DNA of 64,000 bases from Terrimesophilobacter sp038243605. GTDB lineage: Bacteria; Actinomycetota; Actinomycetes; Actinomycetales; Microbacteriaceae. Below, one piece after another: positions 43,961 through 52,175 of the stretch. The translations under genes and the position numbers were made by a program. The stretch is from assembly GCA_038243605.1 (NCBI GenBank), contig JBBSQX010000003.1, forward strand, positions 143,667 through 207,666, given 5' to 3'. The notes beneath the pieces are model-generated. The model saw only the letters and a list, made by a program, of their open reading frames with translations, was not told the origin of the DNA and did no database searches. How positions within the stretch are numbered: position 1 is the stretch's first letter; every line of letters begins with the position of its first letter.

Positions 43961-44727
43961 ATCAGCCGGTTCTTAGAATCAACGGCTTGCGCAAAGAATT
44001 TGGTGGTGTCGAGGTTCTCAAAGGCATTGACCTTGAGGTTCGTACCGGAGAAACGGTGGCTATTCTCGGATCATCAGGATCGGGAAAATCGACTCTCTTG
44101 AGGTGTGTGAACTGTCTGGAAGTTCCCAGCGGTGGATCCATCGAACTCGAAAACGAAGTTATGGGATACAAGCGGGAAAAGAATGGCCAACTACGTCGGC
44201 TCTCTGAATCTCGCATCGCGGTGCAGCGCAGGCGAGTGGGAATGGTCTTTCAGAATTTCAACTTATTTCCGCACTGGACAGCTCTCGAAAACATTGCAGA
44301 TGGCCCACGCTCTGTTCTTCGCTTGTCGAAGGCGGATGCCATAGAAAAGAGCATGGCATTGCTCAAGCGCGTTGGTTTGCACGATCGGGCGAATGCCTAT
44401 CCGCGCCAGCTTTCCGGGGGCCAACAACAGAGAATCGCTATCGCACGGGCACTGGCCCTCGAGCCTACTCTTCTGCTTTTTGATGAGCCGACGTCCGCCC
44501 TTGACCCCGAAAATGTTGGCGAAGTCACCGATGTGATGAGTTCGCTCGCGGCCGGTGGTGCGACCATGCTTGTAGTCACTCATGAGTTGGGATTTGCTCG
44601 TGCTGCTGCGGACCGGGTCGTGTTCATGGACGACGGAGTGATTCTGGAGCAGGGAACCCCCTCAGAGGTCTTTGACCATTCCCGCGAAGCCCGCACTCGG
44701 GAATTCGTCGGCAAGACTTTGCCCTGA
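43957..44727 (+). CDS. ABC transporter ATPase (amino acid type)
   Basis: A 256-residue ATPase. Walker A is GSSGSGKST, the Q-loop region MVFQNFNLFPHWT, signature LSGGQQQRIA, Walker B LLLFDEPTSALDPE and switch His in VTHELGFAR. VFQNFNLFPH is typical of polar-amino-acid importers (GlnQ/HisP group). It is coupled to the permease gene and followed eight bases later by a crotonase gene, so import and metabolism are cotranscribed. Confidence 0.9.
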   Translation: MNQPVLRINGLRKEFGGVEVLKGIDLEVRTGETVAILGSSGSGKSTLLRCVNCLEVPSGGSIELENEVMGYKREKNGQLRRLSESRIAVQRRRVGMVFQNFNLFPHWTALENIADGPRSVLRLSKADAIEKSMALLKRVGLHDRANAYPRQLSGGQQQRIAIARALALEPTLLLFDEPTSALDPENVGEVTDVMSSLAAGGATMLVVTHELGFARAAADRVVFMDDGVILEQGTPSEVFDHSREARTREFVGKTLP

Positions 44728-44735
44728 GCGACGCG

Positions 44736-45518
44736 ATGTCTTCGAGCGCGAAACCTGAGTTGATGGTGCGAAAAGCTAGTGCGTTCACACTCGCCGTCAG
44801 CGAAAGCACCATGACGGTAACCGTGGGCACGGGCGAGCGGCGAAATGTTCTCGGCCCACACGATTGGGTTGAACTTGAACAGATTGCGGTTCGCTTGGCG
44901 GAGCGTCAGGACATCAAAGCAGTCGTGTTCCGCGGCGCTGCGGAAACGTTCTGTGCGGGTTCCGACCTCCAATATTGGATTGATGCGGTACCCGAAACTA
45001 TTAATGAAGACTTTGCGTGTATCGAGGCAGCGCTTCAGGCCGTTGAACGCATTCCGGTGCCCACGATCGCAGTAATAGAGGGAGTTGCGGCGGGAGCTGG
45101 TTGTGAGTTGGCTCTTGCGTGTGATCTGAGGATTTTCGCGGAATCCGCACGAATTGGACTTCCCATCGTTCAGCTCGGGATGTTGGTGAGCCCCCATTTC
45201 GCCCTTCGACTTAGCTTGTTGGTGGGAATTGCACGTGCGCGAGAGCTTCTGTTCACTGGACGGTTGGTGGGGGCCACCGAGGCGAACCTCATGGGCCTCG
45301 CCACGACCATTTCCGCTGACGCGGAAGTGGGCACAGCGCTGGAGCTGACTCTTGATGCGGTGCGGAGCCAGCCTTTGCGGGGGCTCAAAGCTGCAAAGGA
45401 GGCGTCCTCCATTGCGCTGCGGTACGTGCGCCAGCAACACGAAGCCCCCGAGTGGACTTTTTCGGATTCGCACGAGCTTCCGCAACGCATCGAGGCCTTC
45501 TTCTCTCGACAACGGTGA
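44736..45518 (+). CDS. Crotonase-family enoyl-CoA hydratase/isomerase
   Basis: A 260-residue crotonase-fold protein. The first catalytic Glu is present (E124 in GAGCELALACD) but the second position is Ile144 (GLPIVQLGM), so it may be an isomerase, lyase or atypical hydratase. The oxyanion segment FCAGSDLQYW is normal. It closes the transporter unit, supporting a role in the same route as the ligase and Ltp-DUF35 pair: making or using a 3-hydroxyacyl-CoA. The N-terminus has about 15 extra residues. Confidence 0.8.
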   Translation: MSSSAKPELMVRKASAFTLAVSESTMTVTVGTGERRNVLGPHDWVELEQIAVRLAERQDIKAVVFRGAAETFCAGSDLQYWIDAVPETINEDFACIEAALQAVERIPVPTIAVIEGVAAGAGCELALACDLRIFAESARIGLPIVQLGMLVSPHFALRLSLLVGIARARELLFTGRLVGATEANLMGLATTISADAEVGTALELTLDAVRSQPLRGLKAAKEASSIALRYVRQQHEAPEWTFSDSHELPQRIEAFFSRQR

Positions 45519-45600
45519 CCATTCGACGTCGTACTTTCGTCATTGACATCACTAAATCGGATGGGCCGTCGCTGAGGCCGACGTCCGTTGATGCCCCTAG

Positions 45601-45616
45601 CGTCTGCCGCGAGACG
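45601..45616. terminator. Hairpin between convergent crotonase and MFS genes
   Basis: CGTCT and AGACG flank GCCGCG, and AATAGC (45624-45629) faces GCTATT (45635-45640) just after it. Together they fill the 117-bp gap between converging genes and likely end both transcripts. Confidence 0.4.
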
Positions 45617-45635
45617 TTGCACTAATAGCTATTGG

Positions 45636-46868
45636 CTATTCGCTTGTTGTTGACCTGCGCACGCGCATAATCGCGAGCGGGAAGGTCGCGAGCGATATCG
45701 TGGCCGCGGCGAGCAAGGCAACGGGGAACGAGAAGCCGGCGGCAATGCCGCCCACCAGCACCGATCCGATGCCCATGCCTGCATCGAACCCGACGTTCCA
45801 TACAGCGCTTGCGGTGCCGTATTCGTGGCGGCGGGCCACCGACAGCGCGAGCAGAAGTGTGAGGTTTTGCAGCCCACCGTACGCGACACCCACGAGCGCC
45901 ATCGCTCCCATGAAGATAAACACTTGTGTGTCGCCTGGGTTGGAAACGGCAAAGGCAGTGAGGGCCAAACCGATGACGGTGAGCAGAACGAGTGGCCACA
46001 AGAACGGGGCGATCCCGTAGCGGTCGGCGAGGGACCCTATGCGCCACCGACTGATCGCTGCGGTGATGGTGAGCAGTACGAGGCCACCCGCGGTCGCCAA
46101 CGGTGATGAGCTCATTTGTGGTGCGAACGTGATGAGTGCGCCCCCAGCCAGCGTCACGCCCACAAGTAGGAGGGTGGGGCGAATGAGTCGCAGCAGCCGC
46201 CGCTGCCGCGGTGGGCCAACGGATGCCACAGCGGCATCCGTTTCAGGCGCCACAGCGCCGAGAAGAGCATGCTCGACCTCCTGATCTCGCAAGGCCTTCG
46301 CCAAGCGAGGAGCTGCAGCGACTCCGAGTATCGAGAGCGAGCCGAGCGCAAAAACGATCCAGTACCCCACGGCATCCACAAGCCAGGGCCCTGCGGGAAG
46401 CAGAAGCACCTGCGGGATAGCGATAGCGGCACCATACGCGCCGATCGCGGCACCGTGGCGGGCGGGAGGAACAAGGTGGGCGACCGCGGTGGAACCCGTC
46501 ACGGTGAGCACACCGAACCCGAGGCCACGAATCACGGAGAGCAGAAGAATCCAGTCGAGGCAATCAGAGAACAAGTGCAGCATCGATGGCACGCCCATGA
46601 AGACTAGCCCGGCCGCGATCACCCGCCCCGTGCCGAATCGGCGCAGCAACCACGGAACGAAAGGCTGGGTGAGGATGGTCGCAAGAAGCAGGATGCCGTT
46701 GACGAGACCAGAGCCCGCCTCATCCGCACCGCCGTGCACCGCCCACAGTGGGGCGATCGGCAGCAGCGCCGCGTACCCGGCAAAACCGGCAGCGGTCAGC
46801 AACAGAAGTGCAGGCATTCCGGGTTCGCGCCACACCGGGATGCGGGGCAGCGGCGCAGAATTACTCAC
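45636..46868 (-). CDS. MFS transporter
   Basis: A 410-residue major facilitator with about twelve membrane segments, including GFAGYAALLPIAPLWAV in the first helix and a long charged central loop (about residues 190-215). It is not linked by strand to the catabolic cluster. I chose GTG 46868; TTG 46877 is an alternative. Substrate unknown. It belongs to the broad YfcJ/arabinose-efflux-like group of small MFS proteins. Confidence 0.75.
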   Translation of the reverse strand: MSNSAPLPRIPVWREPGMPALLLLTAAGFAGYAALLPIAPLWAVHGGADEAGSGLVNGILLLATILTQPFVPWLLRRFGTGRVIAAGLVFMGVPSMLHLFSDCLDWILLLSVIRGLGFGVLTVTGSTAVAHLVPPARHGAAIGAYGAAIAIPQVLLLPAGPWLVDAVGYWIVFALGSLSILGVAAAPRLAKALRDQEVEHALLGAVAPETDAAVASVGPPRQRRLLRLIRPTLLLVGVTLAGGALITFAPQMSSSPLATAGGLVLLTITAAISRWRIGSLADRYGIAPFLWPLVLLTVIGLALTAFAVSNPGDTQVFIFMGAMALVGVAYGGLQNLTLLLALSVARRHEYGTASAVWNVGFDAGMGIGSVLVGGIAAGFSFPVALLAAATISLATFPLAIMRVRRSTTSE

Positions 46869-47171
46869 GCTGCCCAACTTTAGCCGCCCAGTCGGTGTGG
46901 CCCCATTTCATTGGGCTTACGACTGCCCGAGCTCCTCGCTCCAGCCCTCTTCTTTCTGAATGAAATCGTTATCGAGGTCCTTCTGGGCTGCCTTCACCTC
47001 GGGGGAGGGTGCTGATGCGTTCTCCTACTATGCCGTCGAATAGGCGGCAAAGAAATCGACACGGCACGCAAAATTGCAACATCCGGCTACATTGGTGGGT
47101 GGGCGACACGCCCCGCCAGACGAGGTGAGCGTCGTACCTGTTCAGTAAAGACGATGCTCAAGGGAGCCGTT
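46869..47171. other. Region without a convincing gene
   Basis: On the minus strand an open stretch of 35 codons at 46917-47024 ends in a plausible protein tail (KDLDNDFIQKEEGWSEELG) but has two stop codons directly upstream and no good start. It could be a fragment of a lost gene. The last part should hold the promoter of the small membrane protein that follows. Confidence 0.4.
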
Positions 47172-47438
47172 GTGGGCGAGATCATCATGAGTCAGATTAT
47201 TCAGGTTGTCGGATCGTTGTTCATCCTGGCGGGATTCGCACTCGCCCAGTGGGGCATCCTCGACCAGAAGTCTCGCTGGTACCTGATCGTCAACCTTGTC
47301 GGGTCGGCGGTTCTCGCGGTGAATGCGTACTACGAGCAGCAGTGGGGCTTCCTACTGCTTGAGGGCGTGTGGGCGATCGTGTCAGCATTCAGTCTTGTTG
47401 GGGTGCTGCGACGACCGGCTGCCTCAAAATCGTCTTGA
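47172..47438 (+). CDS. Small membrane protein (CBU_0592-like)
   Basis: An 88-residue protein with three hydrophobic segments: VVGSLFILAGFALAQWG, WYLIVNLVGSAVLAV and GFLLLEGVWAIVSAFSLVGVL. The layout resembles a family of small conserved membrane proteins of unknown role. GTG 47172 is chosen because AGGGAG lies five bases upstream; ATG 47187 is also possible. Its last 50 bases overlap the convergent GyrI-like gene. Confidence 0.7.
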   Translation: MGEIIMSQIIQVVGSLFILAGFALAQWGILDQKSRWYLIVNLVGSAVLAVNAYYEQQWGFLLLEGVWAIVSAFSLVGVLRRPAASKSS

Positions 47439-48027
47439 GTTTCTCTGGCGCAGTGCGGCGAGGGTCATTGAGGTAGATCTCGTGATGGTCGGTGCTCGGC
47501 ATAAAGCCGTGCGCCGGCAAGTACTCGTTGTGGAGCCGCTCGAGGATGGGCCCCTCGTCGTCGTAGGAACCAATATGCATAATCTGCACCGCGGTGCCCT
47601 CCGTGAGCTCGGTGAGCCTCAGAAGCGGCAGCGTCGGCAGAGCCCACTTGGCGGCGACCTTCTCACGGGCGGCCGCGAACATCTCATCGTCGACCCACTC
47701 GGGCTGGCTGATCATCATGGTCCAACTCCACGCGCTCTTGTCACGCGCGGCGAATGCGGCGAGATCATCCGCACGCCAGAGTCCTTCGAGCGGGCCGACG
47801 GCAAAATCGCGGTCCATGTTCTTCTTGCTGTCGAACTTCATCGAATAGGACACCGAATACAGCGCCTCGACAGCTTCTCTGTATGACTGCGCGGTGTTGG
47901 GATCGCCGTGCCCATCGATGGCAAGGAACTGCAGCGTGGGCACCTCGATGACAGTGAAGTCTGTCGTGAGGGCCTTGTACAGCTCTTTGTGACTCTTGCG
48001 GATGTCGTACTTGTCCAGCTTGTCCAT
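47389..48027 (-). CDS. GyrI-like small-molecule-binding protein
   Basis: A 212-residue protein of the GyrI-like/SOUL-type effector-binding fold. FTVIEVPTLQFLAIDGHGDPN at the start and AVQIMHIGSYDDEGPILERLHNEYLPAHGF with HHEIYLNDPRRT at the end are hallmarks. Many such proteins bind or hydrolyse cyclic organic molecules, and some act in drug tolerance. ATG 48027 follows GGGAA; the frame is open to 48111. Its 3' end overlaps the small membrane protein gene by 50 bp on the opposite strand. Confidence 0.78.
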   Translation of the reverse strand: MDKLDKYDIRKSHKELYKALTTDFTVIEVPTLQFLAIDGHGDPNTAQSYREAVEALYSVSYSMKFDSKKNMDRDFAVGPLEGLWRADDLAAFAARDKSAWSWTMMISQPEWVDDEMFAAAREKVAAKWALPTLPLLRLTELTEGTAVQIMHIGSYDDEGPILERLHNEYLPAHGFMPSTDHHEIYLNDPRRTAPEKLKTILRQPVVAAPQQD

Positions 48028-48087
48028 GCGATTCCCTTGCGCGAGGTGGCGGGTTGTGTTGTCAGCGTACTGGGGCAGGATGGAGGC

Positions 48088-48342
48088 GTGAAGCTCAAAC
48101 TCGATCTGCACGACATCTACAACCGCGGTGTCGACATCGATCGGGCACTAAACGACATCATTGATGAGGCTATTGCAAAGAAGGCGCCGCTCGTGGAGAT
48201 CATCCCCGGCAAAGGCTCTGGTGCGCTGAAAAAGCGAGTGTTGCGCTTTCTTGACCGACCCGATATCAAATCGCAGTATCACCGGGTCGAGAAGGACTCA
48301 AAAAACTTCGGCCGCGTCTTCGTGCATTTTCGGTTCAAATAG
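48088..48342 (+). CDS. Smr-domain protein
   Basis: An 84-residue single-domain protein with LDLHDIYNRG and VEIIPGKGSGALKKRVLRFL, the two signature parts of the Smr (MutS2 C-terminal) domain. Smr domains bind or nick nucleic acid. GTG 48088 starts the domain exactly; the frame is open further upstream across the neighbour. It is divergent from the GyrI-like gene. Function beyond the domain is unknown. Confidence 0.75.
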   Translation: MKLKLDLHDIYNRGVDIDRALNDIIDEAIAKKAPLVEIIPGKGSGALKKRVLRFLDRPDIKSQYHRVEKDSKNFGRVFVHFRFK

Positions 48343-48385
48343 TCACTCTCGCTCGCTGTTGCCGATTCATCGTTAGTGTTGACGC

Positions 48386-48733
48386 GTGAACTCAGATCTG
48401 ATCGAACACCGTCGCGGCATGGATGGCGAAGTGCTGGGCTGGATGCGCCCAGAAGGCGACGGTTTTGTCGTCGTCGACCTCCTGGGGCGCGACCACACTG
48501 AGGTTGTTGACTGGTTCACGGCGGAGGAGACACTGGACTCGCTCGGAATTGGATATCTTGCCGACAAGTATGAGCTTCAGCTCGACAACGGTCGATGGCT
48601 CGCCGTCGTGATTGTCGAAGTGCTGCCTGACGAGATTCGCGTCAAGAAAGACGATTGGGGCGACATGACGGCGCCGCAGGTTTACTATTCGGTCCCGTTC
48701 CCCATGCCAGAAACGCTTCGACTTCGTGGCTAG
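48386..48733 (+). CDS. Conserved hypothetical protein
   Basis: A 115-residue soluble protein with no motif I recognise. It is acidic and seems well folded: alternating hydrophobic strands (FVVVDLLG, WLAVVIVEVL, YYSVPFPMP) suggest a small beta-rich domain. GTG 48386 is the start. It is separated by 43 bp from the Smr-domain gene and by 38 bp from the MOSC gene, all on the same strand. Confidence 0.6.
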   Translation: MNSDLIEHRRGMDGEVLGWMRPEGDGFVVVDLLGRDHTEVVDWFTAEETLDSLGIGYLADKYELQLDNGRWLAVVIVEVLPDEIRVKKDDWGDMTAPQVYYSVPFPMPETLRLRG

Positions 48734-48771
48734 CGGCCGAGAGTGCTGTGAGTGTCGATAGGCTGCGACCT

Positions 48772-49608
48772 ATGCACGTTACCGGAGTGAGAATTTATCC
48801 TGTCAAGTCGATGGAAGGAAACTACGTCGATTCTGCCCAAGTGCAGCCGTGGGGTCTTGCCGGAGACCGGCGTTGGGCACTCGTGTACAGCGACGGAAGC
48901 AAGCTCACCGCGAGACGCGTCAACGGACTCTTGGGCCTTCGTGCCGAGGTTGTGGGGGACGCGGGGATCCGCATCGTGGATCGATCCGGCGACTTGGTCA
49001 CTGTCGATGCTCCGCACGGTGGTGCGACAATCCCGGTTCGCTTCGGCGAACTCGATCGAGCGACACCAGTGTCGGGCGAAGCGGATGCGTGGCTGTCTGA
49101 GCGCGCCGGATACGACGTGCGCCTGGTGTGGCAAGAAGACCCCACCGCCCGCATCGTGACGGCAGAGGATGGCGGAATGCCCGGTGACGTGGTCTCGCTG
49201 GCTGATGCAGCACCATTGCTACTCGTGACGCAGTCCTCGATGCAACAACTCAACGAATGGGTTGAAGAGAATCCCGAAAACGCGGAGCTGGAGACACCGC
49301 TGGATATCGTGCGATTCCGCCCGAACGTGATCGTCGATGGCGAAGTTCCGTTCGCGGAAGATAATTGGGCGCGAATCACGATCGGCGGCATCGAGTTTCG
49401 TCGCACCGAGATCTGCGACCGCTGCTCCATCCCGACGATTGATCCGTTGACGATCGAGCGCGGCAAAGAACCGACCCGCACCCTCGCGGAGCACCGGATG
49501 TGGGATCAGAAAACCTGGTTTGGCATCCGTATTGCACCCGTAAACCTCGACGAGAGCAAAGCCAATCTCCTTAGTGTCGGCGACACTGTTGAGGTCGAGC
49601 TCGACTAG
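48772..49608 (+). CDS. MOSC-domain protein
   Basis: A 278-residue protein with an N-terminal MOSC beta-barrel (YPVKSMEGNYVDSAQVQPWGLAGDRRWALV) and a MOSC domain ending in RRTEICDRCSIPTIDP, whose first Cys is the likely sulfur carrier. This layout occurs in molybdenum-cofactor sulfurase-like and N-hydroxylamine-reducing (mARC/YcbX) proteins. ATG 48772 is chosen; GTG 48748 is an alternative with eight more residues. Confidence 0.8.
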   Translation: MHVTGVRIYPVKSMEGNYVDSAQVQPWGLAGDRRWALVYSDGSKLTARRVNGLLGLRAEVVGDAGIRIVDRSGDLVTVDAPHGGATIPVRFGELDRATPVSGEADAWLSERAGYDVRLVWQEDPTARIVTAEDGGMPGDVVSLADAAPLLLVTQSSMQQLNEWVEENPENAELETPLDIVRFRPNVIVDGEVPFAEDNWARITIGGIEFRRTEICDRCSIPTIDPLTIERGKEPTRTLAEHRMWDQKTWFGIRIAPVNLDESKANLLSVGDTVEVELD

Positions 49609-49626
49609 TTCCGCGTTCGGAGAGGC

Positions 49627-51105
49627 CTAGAGCCCACCCAGTAGCGCGATCGGGTTCTCGATGCACTTCGTGATGAAGCCCATGAACTCGCTCGGCACAT
49701 CCCCGTCGCACACCCGGTGATCGAAAACCATCGACAGCACCATGATCTTGCGAATCACGATCTCGCCGTCAACAACCCATGCACGATCGAGGATGCGACC
49801 GACACCGAGCATCGCAACTTCTGGCTGGTTGATGATCGGTGCGGAGCCATCCATGCCAAACCCGCCGTAGTTGTTGAGCGTGAACGTGCCGCCGCGCAAC
49901 TGGTCGTTCGGGAAGTTGCCGGTCTTGGCGGTCTCCACGAGCGTCGTGAGCGCGTCGCGCAAGCCTGCCGTTGTCATGTCGCCAGCACCGTGGATGACGG
50001 GAACCATGAGCCCACGCGCGGTCTGCGCGGCAAGGCCAAGGTTGATCGCGGAGTGCTGAATGATCTCGCCCGCCGCCATATCGACGCTTGAGTTCAGGAT
50101 CGGCCACTGCTTCAGACCAGCAACCACGAACCGGGCAAGAAGAGCGTTGAGGCTCCACCGTTCGCCCGTGGACTTCTGCAGTTGCTCCTTTGCGTTGAGC
50201 AGCTCTGTGGCGTCGACATCCAGCCAAATGGTGGCCTCTGGAACATCGCGGCGTGAGGCGGTCATGCGCTCAGCGACAATCTTGCGCAAGCCCGTGATCG
50301 GAATGCGGATGTCGCCCTCCGCGCTCGCAATACGCGCAGCAGCGGGCGTGGAGGTGTCGCCAGGCCCCGCAACGCCAACAGGCGCAGTGCCGCGTTCGGC
50401 AATGGCACGCTCAACGTCCGCGCGCAGCACGAGTCCACCATTTCCGGTTCCCTGGAGCGTGTTTGCCATGAAGCCGTGTGCGTGCGCGAGCTTGCGCACG
50501 AGGGGTGAAACAACGGGGGAGGTGCCAGCGCTGGCAGCAGCATCGTCGAGACGCTGCGGCGACGGGCTGGCGGCTGTTGCCGCCACACCGGTTGCGGCGG
50601 GCGCCCCAGCCGGATCAGCAGCAGCAGTGGGTGCAGCAGAGGGTGCAGCGGCATCGGCATCCGTGCCAGGAGCTGCACCGCGACGACCAAATCGACCAGC
50701 GCGTGCCGGACGTTGCGCATCCGCTCCGCCGACACCATAGCCCTCGAGAACGCCAGCGTCAGACCCGGCTGCGGCAGCAACGGGGTCGCCACGCAGTGCC
50801 GTGCCAGGAACGCTGTCCGCGTCGTCAGCAGCTGTGTCGTCAGCATCGGGTGTTGCACCTTCAACTGCGACGGTAATGACGGGTTGCCCGGTGTGAATCG
50901 TGTCACCAACGGCCGCGTGCAGTGTCTCAACGACACCGGCAAACGGGCATGGCAGTTCAACGATGGACTTCGCAGACTCGACCTCGATGATCGGCTGGTC
51001 GATAACGACGGTGTCGCCAACGGAAACAAGCCAGTTGACGATTTCTGCCTCAGTGAGCCCTTCGCCAAGGTCGGGCAGAATGAAGGATTTGCTTGCTGTC
51101 GCCAT
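49627..51105 (-). CDS. bkdC: Branched-chain 2-oxoacid dehydrogenase E2
   Basis: A 492-residue dihydrolipoyl acyltransferase. One N-terminal lipoyl domain has K46 in VESAKSIVEL; the usual D before that Lys is Ala here. A long Ala/Asp/Pro linker follows, then a peripheral-subunit-binding domain (SPLVRKLAHAHGF) and the catalytic domain with FDHRVCDGD (H463, D467). ATG 51105 overlaps the E1 beta stop (TGATG). The set E1alpha-E1beta-E2 with an Lrp regulator is typical of branched-chain oxoacid oxidation in actinobacteria. The E3 gene is elsewhere. Confidence 0.9.
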   Translation of the reverse strand: MATASKSFILPDLGEGLTEAEIVNWLVSVGDTVVIDQPIIEVESAKSIVELPCPFAGVVETLHAAVGDTIHTGQPVITVAVEGATPDADDTAADDADSVPGTALRGDPVAAAAGSDAGVLEGYGVGGADAQRPARAGRFGRRGAAPGTDADAAAPSAAPTAAADPAGAPAATGVAATAASPSPQRLDDAAASAGTSPVVSPLVRKLAHAHGFMANTLQGTGNGGLVLRADVERAIAERGTAPVGVAGPGDTSTPAAARIASAEGDIRIPITGLRKIVAERMTASRRDVPEATIWLDVDATELLNAKEQLQKSTGERWSLNALLARFVVAGLKQWPILNSSVDMAAGEIIQHSAINLGLAAQTARGLMVPVIHGAGDMTTAGLRDALTTLVETAKTGNFPNDQLRGGTFTLNNYGGFGMDGSAPIINQPEVAMLGVGRILDRAWVVDGEIVIRKIMVLSMVFDHRVCDGDVPSEFMGFITKCIENPIALLGGL

Positions 51106-52175
51106 CAGACTTCCCACTCCCATGTGCTCATCGCGCTGAGAATGCGCTCCGGGTGAGGCAAATAGAACTTCTCCAGCAGCGGTGCAGGGAAGGGAATATC
51201 CGCTCCGGTGATGCGCAGTACGGGCGCGGCGAGGTGGTAGAAGTTGCGCTCGGTGACGCGCGCAGCAACCTCCGCGCCATATCCGCCAAACTGTGCGGCC
51301 TCGTGGATGACGGCGGCACGGCTTGTCTTGCGCACGGAGGCGCTCACCGTCTCATCGTCGAAGGGGGAGAGGCTGCGGAGGTCGATGACTTCGATCGAGA
51401 GGCCCTCCTCTTCTGCAAGCTTCGCGGTCTTCAGCGCCACCGCAACGGTCGGGCCGTAGGAGAGCAGCGTCACGTCGGTACCTTCACGAACGACAACAGC
51501 CTTGTTCAAGGGTGCTGGAGTCGCAGTTTGCTCTGCATCCTGCTTCATCCAGTAGTGACTTTTCGGTTCGAGAAAGATCACCGGGTCATCGGACTTGATT
51601 GCTTCGCGCAGCATCGAGTAGGCGTCAGCCGGGTTCGACGGCGTGACAACGGTGAGCCCTGGCGTGTGGGCCCAGTACGCCTCTGACGAGTCTGAGTGGT
51701 GCTCTACTCCGCCGATTCCACCGGAGGTGGGGATGCGGATGACGATGGGCAGCGAGACGCGACCGCGCGTGCGGTTACGCATTTTTGCCACATGAGAGAC
51801 GATCTGCTCGAACGCGGGGTAGCTGAACGCATCAAACTGCATCTCGACGACCGGGCGCAGACCGTACATGGCCATGCCGATGGCGGTGCCGATGATGCCA
51901 GCTTCCGCAAGAGGCGAATCCCACACGCGTTCCTCGCCGAAGTCTCGGTTTAGCCCATCGGTGATGCGAAAGACGCCGCCGAGCGGGCCGACATCCTCGC
52001 CAAAGATGACAACGTTCGGGTCCTCGGTGAGGGCATCACGCATGGCAGAGTTCAGGGCAGCGGCCATGGTGAGGGGTTTCTTGGTTACCTTGTCAGCGTT
52101 TGTTGGCACCTCAGCGGCATCTGTTGCGGCACTCGTTGTGGCAACGGCCGTGTCGGTGACTCCTGTCGTGGTCAT
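51105..52175 (-). CDS. bkdB: Branched-chain 2-oxoacid dehydrogenase E1 beta
   Basis: A 356-residue transketolase-fold beta subunit. VIFGEDVGPLGGVFRITDGL and GFGEERVWDSPLAEAGIIGTAIGMA-type blocks are visible, with the C-terminal domain segment AVIHEAAQFGGYGAEVAARV. The first 25 residues are an Ala/Thr-rich tail. TGATG couplings join it to the alpha and E2 genes. It binds thiamine pyrophosphate with the alpha subunit. Confidence 0.92.
   Translation of the reverse strand: MTTTGVTDTAVATTSAATDAAEVPTNADKVTKKPLTMAAALNSAMRDALTEDPNVVIFGEDVGPLGGVFRITDGLNRDFGEERVWDSPLAEAGIIGTAIGMAMYGLRPVVEMQFDAFSYPAFEQIVSHVAKMRNRTRGRVSLPIVIRIPTSGGIGGVEHHSDSSEAYWAHTPGLTVVTPSNPADAYSMLREAIKSDDPVIFLEPKSHYWMKQDAEQTATPAPLNKAVVVREGTDVTLLSYGPTVAVALKTAKLAEEEGLSIEVIDLRSLSPFDDETVSASVRKTSRAAVIHEAAQFGGYGAEVAARVTERNFYHLAAPVLRITGADIPFPAPLLEKFYLPHPERILSAMSTWEWEV

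Noticed and set aside
46917..47024. Minus-strand frame ending in KDLDNDFIQKEEGWSEELG
   Set aside because: It looks protein-like but has two adjacent stop codons upstream and no start with a ribosome-binding site, so I did not call a gene.
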